Positions 8,956 to 17,773 of a stretch of DNA of 64,000 bases are shown piece after piece. The notes under the pieces were generated by a model, which saw only the letters and a program-made list of their open reading frames with translations, was not told the DNA's origin and searched no databases. The translations under genes were made by a program, and so were the position numbers. Each line of letters opens with the position of its first letter. Position 1 is the first letter of the stretch. The DNA is from Croceicoccus estronivorus (lineage in GTDB: Bacteria > Pseudomonadota > Alphaproteobacteria > Sphingomonadales > Sphingomonadaceae), in NCBI RefSeq assembly GCF_001625325.1, contig NZ_JRQQ01000006.1, positions 275,754 to 339,753 of the forward strand. Reading direction: 5' to 3'.

Positions 8956-8969
8956 CTAATTATAATTAG
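8956..8969. promoter_or_regulatory. CTAAT-N4-ATTAG dyad, site 5 (perfect 16-bp palindrome)
   Basis: CTAAT-TATA-ATTAG is perfect. With the flanking C at 8955 and G at 8970 the whole 16 bp read the same on both strands. It is about 100 bp upstream of the SDR start at 9072 and contains a consensus TATAAT hexamer, so a bound regulator would block RNA polymerase. It is the best copy of the set. Confidence 0.62.
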
Positions 8970-9071
8970 GTTTATGCTCAAAGCAGACATAGACTCGCTA
9001 CTCGCTGTGGGGGGCTGCAAATCGTTCAGACACGCCACGGGTCTGGTCGGGATTGGGATGGAGACGGATTT

Positions 9072-9842
9072 ATGACCCTGAGCCAGAAGAAAATCATCGT
9101 GACCGGTTGCGCGCAGGGCATCGGCGCGGCCGCGCTACGCGCCTTCGTTGCGGAAGGCGCCGAAGTTTTCGCTATGGACATTGATCCCCGAGGTGGCGAT
9201 GCCGCGGTGGACAGGGCCAATGCCGCTGGCCCCGGCAAGGCCCATTTCATCGCCTGCGACGTTGGCGATCGCACCGCCGTCGATGCCGCCTTCGATGCGG
9301 CCGTGGCGCAAATGGGCCGGCTCGATGTCCTCGCGCATATCGCGGGCGTTCACCGTCACGCACCCACCCATGACGTGCCCGACGACACGCTGGAATGGAT
9401 TTTCAATATCAATGTCAATGGCACCATCTACACAAATGGCGCAGCCTACCGGCATATGCCCAATGGCGGGGCGATCATAAATTTCGGCTCCGAATCCGGC
9501 CTCACCGCCGAAATCAACAACGCCGTCTATGGTGCGTCCAAAGCCGCAGTCCATACGTGGACGCGCAGCATTGCCCGTGAGTGGGGAAAGCGCGGTATCC
9601 GCGTCAATGCGGTGCTGCCTTATATCGTGACGCCCATGTACGAGCGGTTTCGCGAAGCCCTGTCGCCCGCGGATCTGGCCGTTCATGACAAGGCGACCGG
9701 CGAACAGATCCCGCTCGGCGGCAAATTTGGCAATGCCGACACCGATCTGGCGCCGGTTTTAGTGTTTCTCGCGGGCGAAGGATCACGCTTCATCACCGGC
9801 CAGCTCATTCCCGTCGATGGCGGGCTGATATCGGTGCGGTGA
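9072..9842 (+). CDS. short-chain dehydrogenase/reductase (SDR)
   Basis: A 256-residue classical SDR. TGCAQGIG at residues 11-18 forms the dinucleotide loop, Asp36 follows beta-2, and the catalytic residues are Ser140, Tyr153 and Lys157 (YGASK). The usual NNAG is replaced by HIAG (89-92), a modest departure. RVNAVLPYIVTPMYERF and FITGQLIPVDGG close the fold. It lies downstream of the best dyad and 152 bp before the Baeyer-Villiger gene, so it may make the ketone that the monooxygenase uses. The specificity is unknown. Confidence 0.88.
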   Translation: MTLSQKKIIVTGCAQGIGAAALRAFVAEGAEVFAMDIDPRGGDAAVDRANAAGPGKAHFIACDVGDRTAVDAAFDAAVAQMGRLDVLAHIAGVHRHAPTHDVPDDTLEWIFNINVNGTIYTNGAAYRHMPNGGAIINFGSESGLTAEINNAVYGASKAAVHTWTRSIAREWGKRGIRVNAVLPYIVTPMYERFREALSPADLAVHDKATGEQIPLGGKFGNADTDLAPVLVFLAGEGSRFITGQLIPVDGGLISVR

Positions 9843-9994
9843 GCGGGCTCGGCGCAACGCGCCCGACGATTACGGGGATCGTCCCGTTCTCAACCTGTCC
9901 ATCCGCACCAGACCGTCGGCACGCAACATGCCGGGATCAACATTAAATTCGCTTGGGGGCCATTTCCCCCACGTATTTCGAGAGGCTGACCGAA

Positions 9995-11629
9995 ATGAAC
10001 CAAAAACAAACGCCTGATTGTGACGCAGTAGTGATCGGTGGCGGGGTAACCGGCATATATCAGGCCTATCTCCTCGATCAGGCCGGCATGCGTGTCCTTG
10101 GCATCGAGACAGCCCCCGATGTCGGGGGCACTTGGTACTGGAACCGCTATCCGGGATGCCGGCTGGATACGGAAAGCTATGCCTATGGCTATTTCGCATT
10201 GAGGGGTATTCTCCCTGACTGGGAGTGGAGCGAGCGTTTCGCCTCTCAACCAGAGATGCTGCGTTACATGAACGCGGCTGCTGACAAAATGGACGTCAGA
10301 AGACTCTACAAATTCAACACGAACGTCGTTTCCGCACGATATGATGCAGGCAATAATATCTGGAGGCTGCGGCTCGATGATGGCGAGGACATTTCCTGCC
10401 GTTACCTGATTTCGGCAACAGGTCCGCTGTCGGCGACGAAGATGCCGGACTACAAGGGGATCGACAGTTTCCGCGGAGAGGCATTCCATTCTTCACGCTG
10501 GCCGACGGATGCCGAGGGCAAACCCGTGAATGTGGATTTCACCGGGAAAAAGGTCGGCGTGATCGGTACGGGCGCCACGGGTGTTCAGATCATCCCGATC
10601 GTGGCCGAGACAGCCAAGGACCTTTTCGTGTTCCAGCGTACGCCCAACTGGTGCACGCCGCTCGGTAATTCTCCGCTGAGCAAGGAGGATATGGATCTCA
10701 TCCGCAAGCGGTATCCCACGATCCTGGAATATGTGAAGACTACCCCGACAGCCTTTCCCTATCATCGCGACACGCGCAAGGCATCAGAAGTCACGGCAGA
10801 GGAGCGGGCAGAATTCTTCGAAGAGCTTTACGATCAACCCGGTTATGGCATCTGGCTGAGCGGCTTTCGCGACCTGCTGCTGAGCAAGGAATCCAACAAG
10901 TTCCTCGCGGATTTCGTGGCCAGCAAGATCCGGCAGCGCGTGAGAAACCAGGACGTCGCTGAAAAGCTCATCCCAACGGATCATCCCTTCGGCGCGAAGC
11001 GTGTCCCGATGGAAACCAATTACTACGAAACCTACAACAAGGATCATGTCCATCTGGTCGACATAAAGACCGATCCGATATCGGAATTCGTTCCCGAAGG
11101 GATCAAGACCGTAGACAAGCTCTACGAACTGGACGTCGTGATCTTTGCGACCGGCTTCGACGGCGTGACGGGGTCGCTCGACCGCATCGACATCCGCGGG
11201 AAGGACGACCGGAAGCTGATCGACGCATGGGCGGACGGTCCTTCGACCTATCTCGGGCTTCAGGCGCGCGGCTTCCCGAATTTCTTCACCCTGGTTGGTC
11301 CGCACAACGGCTCGGCATTTTGCAACGTCGGTGTTTGCGGGGCTCTCCAGGCCGAGTGGGTGACACGAATGCTCACCTATATGGGAGATCGCGGCCTGAC
11401 CTGTTCCGAGCCTGCGCAGACCGCCGAGGATCGGTGGACGCAAGCGGTTTACGCCGATTTTGCCCGGACGCTCATGGCGGACACCAACGCATGGTGGATC
11501 AAGGTCACCCACAAGCCTGACGGCAGCGTCGTTCGGCGCACCCTCGTCTATGTCGGCGGGGGACCGGACTATCGGCGGCGCTGCGAGGAAGTCGCCTATA
11601 ATGACTATGAGGGCTTTGAACTCTCCTAG
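9995..11629 (+). CDS. Baeyer-Villiger flavin monooxygenase (type I)
   Basis: A 544-residue FAD/NADPH monooxygenase. The first Rossmann motif GGGVTG is at residues 15-20, GGTWYWNRYPG at 44-54, and the Baeyer-Villiger fingerprint F159-x-G-xxx-H165-xxx-W169-P170 is intact. The NADPH-binding IGTGATG follows at about 190-196, and FATGFD lies near residue 385. A TTG 14 codons upstream is in frame, but ATG 9995 with AGAGG 9 nt upstream and family-like spacing to GGGVTG is preferred. Type I BVMOs turn ketones into esters or lactones with O2 and NADPH. Here the enzyme sits between SDRs and CoA-ester genes, consistent with lactone formation before ring opening. Confidence 0.92.
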   Translation: MNQKQTPDCDAVVIGGGVTGIYQAYLLDQAGMRVLGIETAPDVGGTWYWNRYPGCRLDTESYAYGYFALRGILPDWEWSERFASQPEMLRYMNAAADKMDVRRLYKFNTNVVSARYDAGNNIWRLRLDDGEDISCRYLISATGPLSATKMPDYKGIDSFRGEAFHSSRWPTDAEGKPVNVDFTGKKVGVIGTGATGVQIIPIVAETAKDLFVFQRTPNWCTPLGNSPLSKEDMDLIRKRYPTILEYVKTTPTAFPYHRDTRKASEVTAEERAEFFEELYDQPGYGIWLSGFRDLLLSKESNKFLADFVASKIRQRVRNQDVAEKLIPTDHPFGAKRVPMETNYYETYNKDHVHLVDIKTDPISEFVPEGIKTVDKLYELDVVIFATGFDGVTGSLDRIDIRGKDDRKLIDAWADGPSTYLGLQARGFPNFFTLVGPHNGSAFCNVGVCGALQAEWVTRMLTYMGDRGLTCSEPAQTAEDRWTQAVYADFARTLMADTNAWWIKVTHKPDGSVVRRTLVYVGGGPDYRRRCEEVAYNDYEGFELS

Positions 11630-11782
11630 CGCGGACATGCACCTGTCTATTTACGTGCACAATTACGTGGCCGATTTTTGGGCCGCGTCCAGAGAGTAGG
11701 GACGGTGCAATACAAATGATCTTCTTATGCGGCGGCATTTGGATACGCCGTCGATCAACATCTGGAGAAAGTACGAGGCGGT

Positions 11783-12562
11783 ATGCAACTCTCAAATATT
11801 CCCGCTGTAGTGACCGGTGGTGCATCTGGACTGGGGGAGGCGACCGCTCGCGCCCTCGCGGCGGCGGGAGCGAAGGTCGCGATCTTCGACCTCAATGCCG
11901 AGCACGGGGAAGCGGTGGCGGCGGAAATCGGCGGAACCTTGTGTGTGGTCGACGTCACCGACGAGGCGTCGCTCGACGCGGGCTTCGCAAAGGCGCGCGC
12001 GGCCCATGGGCAGGAGCGCGTGCTGGTCAACTGCGCGGGCATCGCGAGCGGCGAAAAGACCGCCAGCCGCGACAAGGCGACGGGCGCAACGGTCGCGCAC
12101 CGCATCGCCGCCTTCGCACGCACGGTGAACATCAACCTCATCGGCACCTTCGCCTGCACCGCCAAATCGGCAGCAGGCATGCTGACGCTCGATCCGCTGG
12201 AAGATGGCGAGCGCGGCGTCATCATCAACACCGCGTCGGTCGCGGCGGAGGAAGGGCAGATCGGCCAGGTCGCCTACGCCGCCTCGAAGGCTGGGGTGAA
12301 GGGCATGACGCTGCCTATCGCCCGCGACCTGATGGGCGAAGGCGTGCGCTGCAACGTCATCCTGCCCGGCATATTGGGCACGCCAATGCTGATGGACCTG
12401 CCGCAGAACGTGCAGGAATCGCTTGGCGCGACGGTGCCCTTCCCCAAGCGCTTGGGCAAGCCGCAGGAATATGCCGACACGGCGCTCTTCCTGATTACCA
12501 ACGGCTACATGAACGGCGCATCGGTGCGGCTTGACGGCGCGCTCCGCATGGCGCCGCGCTGA
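11783..12562 (+). CDS. SDR resembling 3-hydroxyacyl-CoA dehydrogenase type II
   Basis: A 259-residue SDR with TGGASGLG at residues 11-18, Asp36 for NAD(H), and Ser152, Tyr165, Lys169 as catalytic residues. A roughly ten-residue longer central region (EKTASRDKATG) resembles the type II 3-hydroxyacyl-CoA dehydrogenase/HSD10 group. The stop is 10 bp before the thiolase start, and thiolase and CoA-transferase genes follow without gaps. A role in oxidising a 3-hydroxyacyl-CoA to the 3-oxo form just before thiolysis is therefore well supported by context, though not proven. Confidence 0.88.
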   Translation: MQLSNIPAVVTGGASGLGEATARALAAAGAKVAIFDLNAEHGEAVAAEIGGTLCVVDVTDEASLDAGFAKARAAHGQERVLVNCAGIASGEKTASRDKATGATVAHRIAAFARTVNINLIGTFACTAKSAAGMLTLDPLEDGERGVIINTASVAAEEGQIGQVAYAASKAGVKGMTLPIARDLMGEGVRCNVILPGILGTPMLMDLPQNVQESLGATVPFPKRLGKPQEYADTALFLITNGYMNGASVRLDGALRMAPR

Positions 12563-12572
12563 GGAGTTCGAG

Positions 12573-13763
12573 ATGAATCCGATCTACATTATATCAGGCG
12601 TTCGCACCGCGATTGGAGACTTCGGTGGGAGCCTCAAGGACATTCCGCCCGCGAAGCTCGGGACGCTTGTGATTGCCGAGGCTGTCAAGCGCGCGGGGCT
12701 CGCGCCCGACGCGGTGCAGCATGTCGTCTTGGGCAATGTCATCCTGAGCGAGCCAATGGACGCCTATCTCGCGCGTGTGGCGGCGATCGAGGCAGGGGTT
12801 CCGATCGAAGCGCCGGCACTCACCCTCAACCGCCTGTGCGGCTCGGCGGTGCAGGCGATCGTTTCCGCCGCGCAGATGATCGCGCTGGGAGAATGTGGCA
12901 TCGCGGTCGCGGGGGGCGCGGAGTCGATGACGCGTGCGCCCCATCATGTGACGGCGGCGCGGTTGGGCCAGAAGATGGGCGACGTCCAGATGATCGACGC
13001 GCTGCTCGCCGTACTGTCCGATCCCTTCGAGGGTATGCACATGGGCGTGACGGCCGAGAATGTGGCTGCCGACCATGGGATCACGCGGGCAATGCAGGAC
13101 GAACTGGCGGTAGAGAGCCATCGCCGCGCCGCCCGCGCGCAGGCGGAGGGGCGTTTCCGCGAGCAGATCCTGCCGATCGAGGTGAAAGACCGCAAGGGCA
13201 CGCGCCTATTCGACACGGACGAGCATGTCCGCGCTGACGCCAGCCTCGAGGATATGGCGAAGCTGAAGGCGGTGTTCAAAAAGGACGGCACGGTGACGGC
13301 GGGCAATGCGTCGGGCATCAATGACGGCGCGGCGGCTGTGGTGCTGGCCTCGGCCGAGGCGGTCGAACAGCGGGGCCTAAAGCCGATGGCTCGCATCCTG
13401 GGCTGGGGGCACGCCGGCGTTCAACCCGACCGGATGGGCATCGGTCCCATCAAGGCGGTGCCGATCGCGCTGGAGCGATCGAGCCTCATGCTGGAACACA
13501 TCGATGTGATCGAAGCGAACGAGGCATTTGCCGCCCAGGCTTGTGCGGTCGCTCAGACGCTGGGTTTCGATCCTGACAAGGTCAATCCGAATGGTTCAGG
13601 CATCTCGCTGGGACATCCCGTGGGTGCGACCGGCGCCATCCTGACCGTCAAGGCGCTCTACGAACTCGAGCGGATCGGTGGTCGCTATGGCCTCATCACC
13701 ATGTGCATCGGTGGCGGGCAGGGCATCGCCATGGTCATCGAGCGACTGGGAGTGTCGGCGTGA
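12573..13763 (+). CDS. acetyl-CoA acyltransferase (thiolase)
   Basis: A 396-residue thiolase with all three active-site elements: Cys89 in [11 protein letters not shown] (acyl carrier), His348 in [11 protein letters not shown], and Cys378 in [20 protein letters not shown] is also characteristic. The ATG at 12573 with GAGGAG upstream is the start; the longer frame only reads into the preceding SDR. It cleaves or condenses 3-oxoacyl-CoA with CoA. It overlaps the next gene by 4 bp (GTGA), so SDR, thiolase and the two CoA-transferase genes form one operon that finishes the left-block pathway. Confidence 0.92.
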   Translation: MNPIYIISGVRTAIGDFGGSLKDIPPAKLGTLVIAEAVKRAGLAPDAVQHVVLGNVILSEPMDAYLARVAAIEAGVPIEAPALTLNRLCGSAVQAIVSAAQMIALGECGIAVAGGAESMTRAPHHVTAARLGQKMGDVQMIDALLAVLSDPFEGMHMGVTAENVAADHGITRAMQDELAVESHRRAARAQAEGRFREQILPIEVKDRKGTRLFDTDEHVRADASLEDMAKLKAVFKKDGTVTAGNASGINDGAAAVVLASAEAVEQRGLKPMARILGWGHAGVQPDRMGIGPIKAVPIALERSSLMLEHIDVIEANEAFAAQACAVAQTLGFDPDKVNPNGSGISLGHPVGATGAILTVKALYELERIGGRYGLITMCIGGGQGIAMVIERLGVSA

Positions 13764-14467
13764 ACAAGCTATTTCCCGCTGCGTCAGTAGCGCTTGAGGG
13801 TTTGCTGTTTGATGGGATGACGATAGCCGCGGGGGGCTTCGGGCTGTGCGGCATTCCCGAACGGCTTATCGATGCGATTCTGGCGTCGGGCGCAAAGGGT
13901 CTGACGGTGGCGTCGAACAATGCCGGGATCGACGGCGAGGGACTCGGCAAGCTGCTCCGCTCGCGCCAGATCGCGAAGATGATCAGCTCCTATGTCGGGG
14001 AGAACAAGGAGTTCGAGCGGCAGTATCTGGCGGGCGAGCTTGAGGTGGAGTTCTGCCCGCAGGGCACGCTGGCCGAGCGGATGCGCGCGGGAGGCGCGGG
14101 CATTCCCGGCTTCTATACGAAGACCGGGGTTGGCACGCTGGTCGCCGAGGGCAAGGAGGTTAAGGTCTTCGACGGCGAGACCTACGTCCTTGAACGCGGC
14201 ATCCGCGCCGACCTGTCGATCGTCAAGGGCTGGAAGGCGGACGAGGCGGGAAATCTGATGTTCCGCAAGACCGCGCGCAACTTCAATCAGCCGGCCGCCA
14301 CCTGCGGCAAGCTGTGCGTCGCCGAGGTGGAGGAGGTCGTGCCCGTGGGCAGCCTTGATCCCGATGCCATCCATCTTCCAGGCATCTATGTCCAGCGCCT
14401 GATCCTGGGCGCGCCCTATGACAAGAAGATCGAGTTCCGCACCGTGCGGCAGAGAGAGGATGCCTGA
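13760..14467 (+). CDS. scoA: 3-oxoacid CoA-transferase, subunit A
   Basis: A 235-residue alpha subunit of a class I CoA-transferase. [17 protein letters not shown] near the N-terminus, [17 protein letters not shown], and [21 protein letters not shown] with TKTGVGT are typical of succinyl-CoA:3-oxoacid transferases rather than PcaI. The GTG at 13760 overlaps the thiolase stop (GTGA) and is chosen over the upstream frame. It moves CoA from a donor such as succinyl-CoA to a 3-oxo acid, jointly with subunit B. AtoD/PcaI-like use cannot be excluded. Confidence 0.9.
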   Translation: MNKLFPAASVALEGLLFDGMTIAAGGFGLCGIPERLIDAILASGAKGLTVASNNAGIDGEGLGKLLRSRQIAKMISSYVGENKEFERQYLAGELEVEFCPQGTLAERMRAGGAGIPGFYTKTGVGTLVAEGKEVKVFDGETYVLERGIRADLSIVKGWKADEAGNLMFRKTARNFNQPAATCGKLCVAEVEEVVPVGSLDPDAIHLPGIYVQRLILGAPYDKKIEFRTVRQREDA

Positions 14468-15102
14468 TGCCCTGGAGCAGAGACGAGATGGCCGCGCGCG
14501 CGGCGAAGGAGCTGCAGGACGGCTTCTATGTGAACTTGGGCATCGGTATTCCGACGCTCGTCGCCAACCATATCCCTCCGGGCGTGGAGGTGACGCTTCA
14601 GTCCGAAAACGGCATGCTCGGCATCGGTCCCTTTCCCTATGAGGGGGACGAGGACGCGGACCTGATCAACGCCGGCAAGCAGACGATCAGCGAACTGCCG
14701 AGCTCCAGCTACTTCTCCAGCGCCGACAGCTTCGCGATGATCCGGGGCGGACATATCGACCTCACCGTGCTCGGCGCGATGGAGGTGGCGGAGAATGGCG
14801 ACATCGCCAACTGGATGATCCCGGGCAAAATGATCAAGGGCATGGGCGGCGCGATGGATCTGGTCGCCGGCGTCAAGAAGATCATCGTGGTGATGGAGCA
14901 TAATTCGAAGGCCGGCGACCCTAAGTTCATCCCAGCATGCACTCTGCCGCTGACTGGGCAGAACGTGGTGGACATGATCATCACTGACCTCGCCGTCTTC
15001 CAGCGCCCGGACCATGGAAGCCCGTTCCGCCTGATCGAACTCGCCCCGGGCGTCACGACCCAGGATGTCGCAGCCAAAACCGCCGCACATTACGTGGACT
15101 GA
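14467..15102 (+). CDS. scoB: 3-oxoacid CoA-transferase, subunit B
   Basis: A 211-residue beta subunit of a class I CoA-transferase. [16 protein letters not shown] is followed by the catalytic Glu in [13 protein letters not shown] (about residue 45), and by [28 protein letters not shown]. Its ATG shares one base with the subunit A stop (TGATG), so the two are translationally coupled. It forms the catalytic heteromer with the preceding gene. It is the last intact gene of the left catabolic operon before mobile-element debris starts. Confidence 0.9.
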   Translation: MPWSRDEMAARAAKELQDGFYVNLGIGIPTLVANHIPPGVEVTLQSENGMLGIGPFPYEGDEDADLINAGKQTISELPSSSYFSSADSFAMIRGGHIDLTVLGAMEVAENGDIANWMIPGKMIKGMGGAMDLVAGVKKIIVVMEHNSKAGDPKFIPACTLPLTGQNVVDMIITDLAVFQRPDHGSPFRLIELAPGVTTQDVAAKTAAHYVD

Positions 15103-15500
15103 AATCGAATCTCCGTTGCGGTCTTCAGACAGCTCCCCCGGCTGTACTTTGATGATTTTGGGGAACGAGATCGTCGTTGACCTCGCGCACGAGATGGTGG
15201 GCTGAGAAGTCGATCGTCGGTTCGTGCTCGGCAAAGGCAAGCAGCACATTGGGCCGCAGGAAGACGGGATCGGGGAGCACCATCTGGCTTACAAGGAAGT
15301 CGATCATCCCGCGCGGGCTTTGAGCGCGGCGGAGGGACTGAAGATCTTCTTCTGCTCGAGACCGGCGTGACCGTGAGCAAGGCCCTCCTCGACCACTCCG
15401 GCACTGACCCGGTGATAATCGAGCTGGCGAAGGGCGAGCGGGCGGCCGGGATGGCGGCGATGCGCTCGAAGCAGTCCACCGTATTCGAGAAGAGCGCACA
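15103..15500. other. unassigned stretch with overlapping micro-ORFs
   Basis: No recognisable gene. On the minus strand 15125-15307 encodes a 60-residue open frame starting MIDFLVSQMVLPDP. On the plus strand 15373-15510 is open from a GTG (45 residues, starting VSKALLDHSG) and overlaps the next ORF. A further plus frame ends at 15367-15369 with KIFFCSRPA and is interrupted by a stop upstream. The clustering of short overlapping frames is phage- or island-like, but none can be assigned. At most one of the opposing frames at 15125-15307 is likely to be real. Confidence 0.3.
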
Positions 15501-15833
15501 ATGGACCTGACCGAGGAGACGGTCCTGGACCACTATATGACCCGCTTCGACGAGCGGACCCGGAGGGCGCACACCGTAGCGTTCTCCGCCGCCATCGCCA
15601 CGGTGAAGGACCGCTGGCCCACCCTCGAGCTCGTCCGGGGCGTCTCGAACATCTACGGCGTGGCAGTCGAGGAGCTCTCTGCGTTCTTTGGGCTTATCCG
15701 CTAGCGGAGAGAGTGGGAGGTCTGGGTGGACGTGTTCCGCTCGCCCGATAACCAGCATCTCGTCCGCGACACGATGAACGCGGGCCAGCGCCGGGCCTAC
15801 GGGACGATGCTGGCGATGCTCGAGGTCTCGTGA
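15501..15833 (+). pseudogene. small phage-like ORF interrupted by an in-frame amber codon
   Basis: The frame from ATG 15501 encodes 67 residues (MDLTEETVLDHYMTRF...ELSAFFGLIR) and stops at TAG 15702-15704. It then continues in the same frame for 42 further codons (RREWEVWVDVFRSPDNQHLV...AMLEVS) to TGA 15831-15833. A protein of about 110 residues broken by a CAG-to-TAG change is the simplest reading; a short intact 67-residue product is the alternative. I do not recognise the family. The end overlaps the next ORF as GTGA, showing that the downstream half was once translated. Confidence 0.4.
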
Positions 15834-16012
15834 GCAACGCGGGCCTGACCCATCTGGGGCGCAAGCGCCGGGACGTGCATGGCGAGCCCTTGCCGATCGA
15901 AACCCGGCCTTGCCTCCGATGCCGCAAGCCCTTCGAGAGCGAGGGTGCCCACCATCGGCTGCGCCTACCCTGCGCCAACAAGGCGGGGGAGACGAGCCCC
16001 TTTGCGGTGTGA
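15830..16012 (+). CDS. small zinc-ribbon-like protein
   Basis: A 60-residue frame starting with GTG 15830 that overlaps the preceding stop (GTGA). It carries RPCLRCRKPFES, a CxxC knuckle, followed by HHRLRLPC, where a second Cys/His pair could complete a zinc site. Similar tiny CxxC proteins are common in alphaproteobacterial phages and islands, often as regulators; that assignment is by general resemblance only. It ends 11 bp before the convergent reverse transcriptase gene. Confidence 0.45.
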   Translation: MSNAGLTHLGRKRRDVHGEPLPIETRPCLRCRKPFESEGAHHRLRLPCANKAGETSPFAV

Positions 16013-16023
16013 AATGGATGCTC

Positions 16024-17700
16024 TTACTCTGGGTACTCTAGCGAGCCAGCCATAGAGGCTTGTTCAAATATTTTCGCCAGCACTGAGGGAGTGACGCGCT
16101 TTCGCGCCTTCTTGCTTGGGTCGTAGAACTCGACATTGGCGTTCCAGAGATCGGCGAAAAAGTCGTGCTGTGTGATGAAGTCGGCGCTCTGCGCCTTTGG
16201 CCACCAACCTTTCCGGGTCGCTTCATAGGCGATCAGCCACATTTCTGACTTCAACCCCGCTTCTGACGCGAAGCCCTGCCAGAAGGAGAAATCCAGAGCG
16301 CCATTGATTAGGCTCTTGTGCCAAAGGTCGAGCGTTATCAAACCAACGGTTGAGCTCCGCAATTTCATCACGTTATCCATCGCCGAAGCGGGAATGATGA
16401 GGCCTATCTCCCTTGCCCAAAATAGCAGCCAAGCGAGTTCATTCGTGTGCCCCGAAGCGGCTTTGATAGGTATCTGTTGTAGAATGTATGCGTGTATCTC
16501 GTCGTCGGGGAGAGGTGTCGATCCGTTGATCGCTGCAAGATGTTCGGCCACGAAGGCGAGGCAGGTTGCGGAACGACGCGCGCAATAGAGGAGCCATCGG
16601 ACAAGATGCTCGACATTGTTGCCTTTGATGTTGAAACTAGCAGCTCGCTTGACCGCAAAGAGCAGCGCATTGTCTCTCTTGTTCTGGTCTGCCAGATAAA
16701 TCGCGTGTTCAAAGAATGAGTCGAGATCATCACGCTGTTGCCCGGCCTTAGTCGTGAGAACGAAGGTTCGGACAAAATGAATCCATTCAGGGGTGTGCTC
16801 GCAGCCCAACCCGAAGGTTCCCGTCTTTTCGGCATTCAACTCAAGTTGGTACTCGTAGAGCGCAAGCGATAGCCCTGACAGGACTGCCGAGGAAGTTTCG
16901 CTTTCGGGAAGGCCGATAAGCATGTCATCCACATAACGCACACCACGCGCCTCAAAATCGGGGATATGCGTCTTGGCAATTTCCTCAACCTCTACGGCAA
17001 TCAGTTCAGCCAAAATTCGGGAGGTGTCAGGACCTATCGGGATGCCAATTGTCTGGCCTTCTTGCCCGGAGCCGACAGCCTTATCCAAGTAATTGGCGAA
17101 GTGCCTCTTGAACGCAAGAGTATGGTGATTCGCCTTTACATGGGCCTTGCCGAGGATCGCCCATGCAATGGAGTGGGTGTATATTGATGGGTAGAAGCGG
17201 GTGATGTCGGTTTTTACATACCGACCATAGGCGGAAAGCAAGCGGGCGCGGCGTCTCGCAACACCGTCAAAATCCACGCCGGTAATCGCACGGCCGTTAA
17301 GGCTGCTCGAAAACTCAGGCTTAAATTCGGTGATCTTCGACCTAGACAACCGGGCTTTGATATCAGCCCAGTTCGCAGCAATCAGATGGGCTATGTGCAG
17401 CTGGTTGATTGGATTGACGAGCGCGAGCTTGCGGCGGGCATCCCCGTATCGAGGGATGCTATATGATTCCGGCGTCGTCCAAAATTTGCGTATCTTCCCC
17501 GCGTCCCATTTTGCCGCGAATGCCACAGCAGAAGCCGCAAATGTTTCAGACGTAAACGGGGGCGGCAATTCGGCAGGCAGATAGCCCCGACGCAGCAGTT
17601 TCCTTAGCCACATCTCAGCGGCACGCTTCTGAATAGCAGCCTGATTCATCCCGGCTTTGTATCGGCGTTGTGAGTTCGGCGCCATCGCAAGTAGCGACAT
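16024..17700 (-). CDS. reverse transcriptase of abortive-infection/unknown-group type, candidate phage defence
   Basis: A 558-residue protein with an RT palm near its N-terminal half. A helical lead-in contains ALVNPINQLHIAHLI (94-108). Motif A is KTDITRFYPSIYTH with Asp165, motif B is GIPIGPDTSRILAEL (219-233), the catalytic motif C is Y256-V-D-D259, and LNAEKTG (288-294) is motif D. About 240 residues follow with no known catalytic motif, rich in helices. This layout matches AbiA/AbiK/Abi-P2 and the 'unknown group' defence RTs rather than group II intron RTs (no maturase or HNH domain) or retrons. No second defence gene is adjacent. It sits between micro-ORFs and a tRNA-like/integrase junction, a typical island cargo position. 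The exact start is uncertain; an ATG at 17649 is also possible. Confidence 0.85.
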   Translation of the reverse strand: MSLLAMAPNSQRRYKAGMNQAAIQKRAAEMWLRKLLRRGYLPAELPPPFTSETFAASAVAFAAKWDAGKIRKFWTTPESYSIPRYGDARRKLALVNPINQLHIAHLIAANWADIKARLSRSKITEFKPEFSSSLNGRAITGVDFDGVARRRARLLSAYGRYVKTDITRFYPSIYTHSIAWAILGKAHVKANHHTLAFKRHFANYLDKAVGSGQEGQTIGIPIGPDTSRILAELIAVEVEEIAKTHIPDFEARGVRYVDDMLIGLPESETSSAVLSGLSLALYEYQLELNAEKTGTFGLGCEHTPEWIHFVRTFVLTTKAGQQRDDLDSFFEHAIYLADQNKRDNALLFAVKRAASFNIKGNNVEHLVRWLLYCARRSATCLAFVAEHLAAINGSTPLPDDEIHAYILQQIPIKAASGHTNELAWLLFWAREIGLIIPASAMDNVMKLRSSTVGLITLDLWHKSLINGALDFSFWQGFASEAGLKSEMWLIAYEATRKGWWPKAQSADFITQHDFFADLWNANVEFYDPSKKARKRVTPSVLAKIFEQASMAGSLEYPE

Positions 17701-17773
17701 CGCACGCCTATCGCGCTCGGTAACCTAAAGGGTCGCTGACTGCGACCCTAAACCACGAGAATGTTGGAAAAAC

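Larger units (their letters stand above)
8730..9071. other. intergenic region with two dyads
   Basis: About 340 bp without a plausible gene, between an enoyl-CoA hydratase and the next SDR. It carries two copies of the CTAAT-N4-ATTAG dyad, one near each end. TATAAT occurs inside the right-hand one (8961-8966). No strong terminator was seen. Confidence 0.5.

Noticed and set aside
15501..16012. Phage structural or replication module
   Set aside because: The micro-ORFs look phage-like in layout, but no capsid, terminase, replication or lysis gene was found nearby, so a prophage call is not supported.
16024..17700. Group II intron or retron
   Set aside because: The reverse transcriptase has no maturase/HNH domain and I saw no intron domain V-like hairpin or msr/msd-like inverted repeats in the flanks, though this was judged by eye only.
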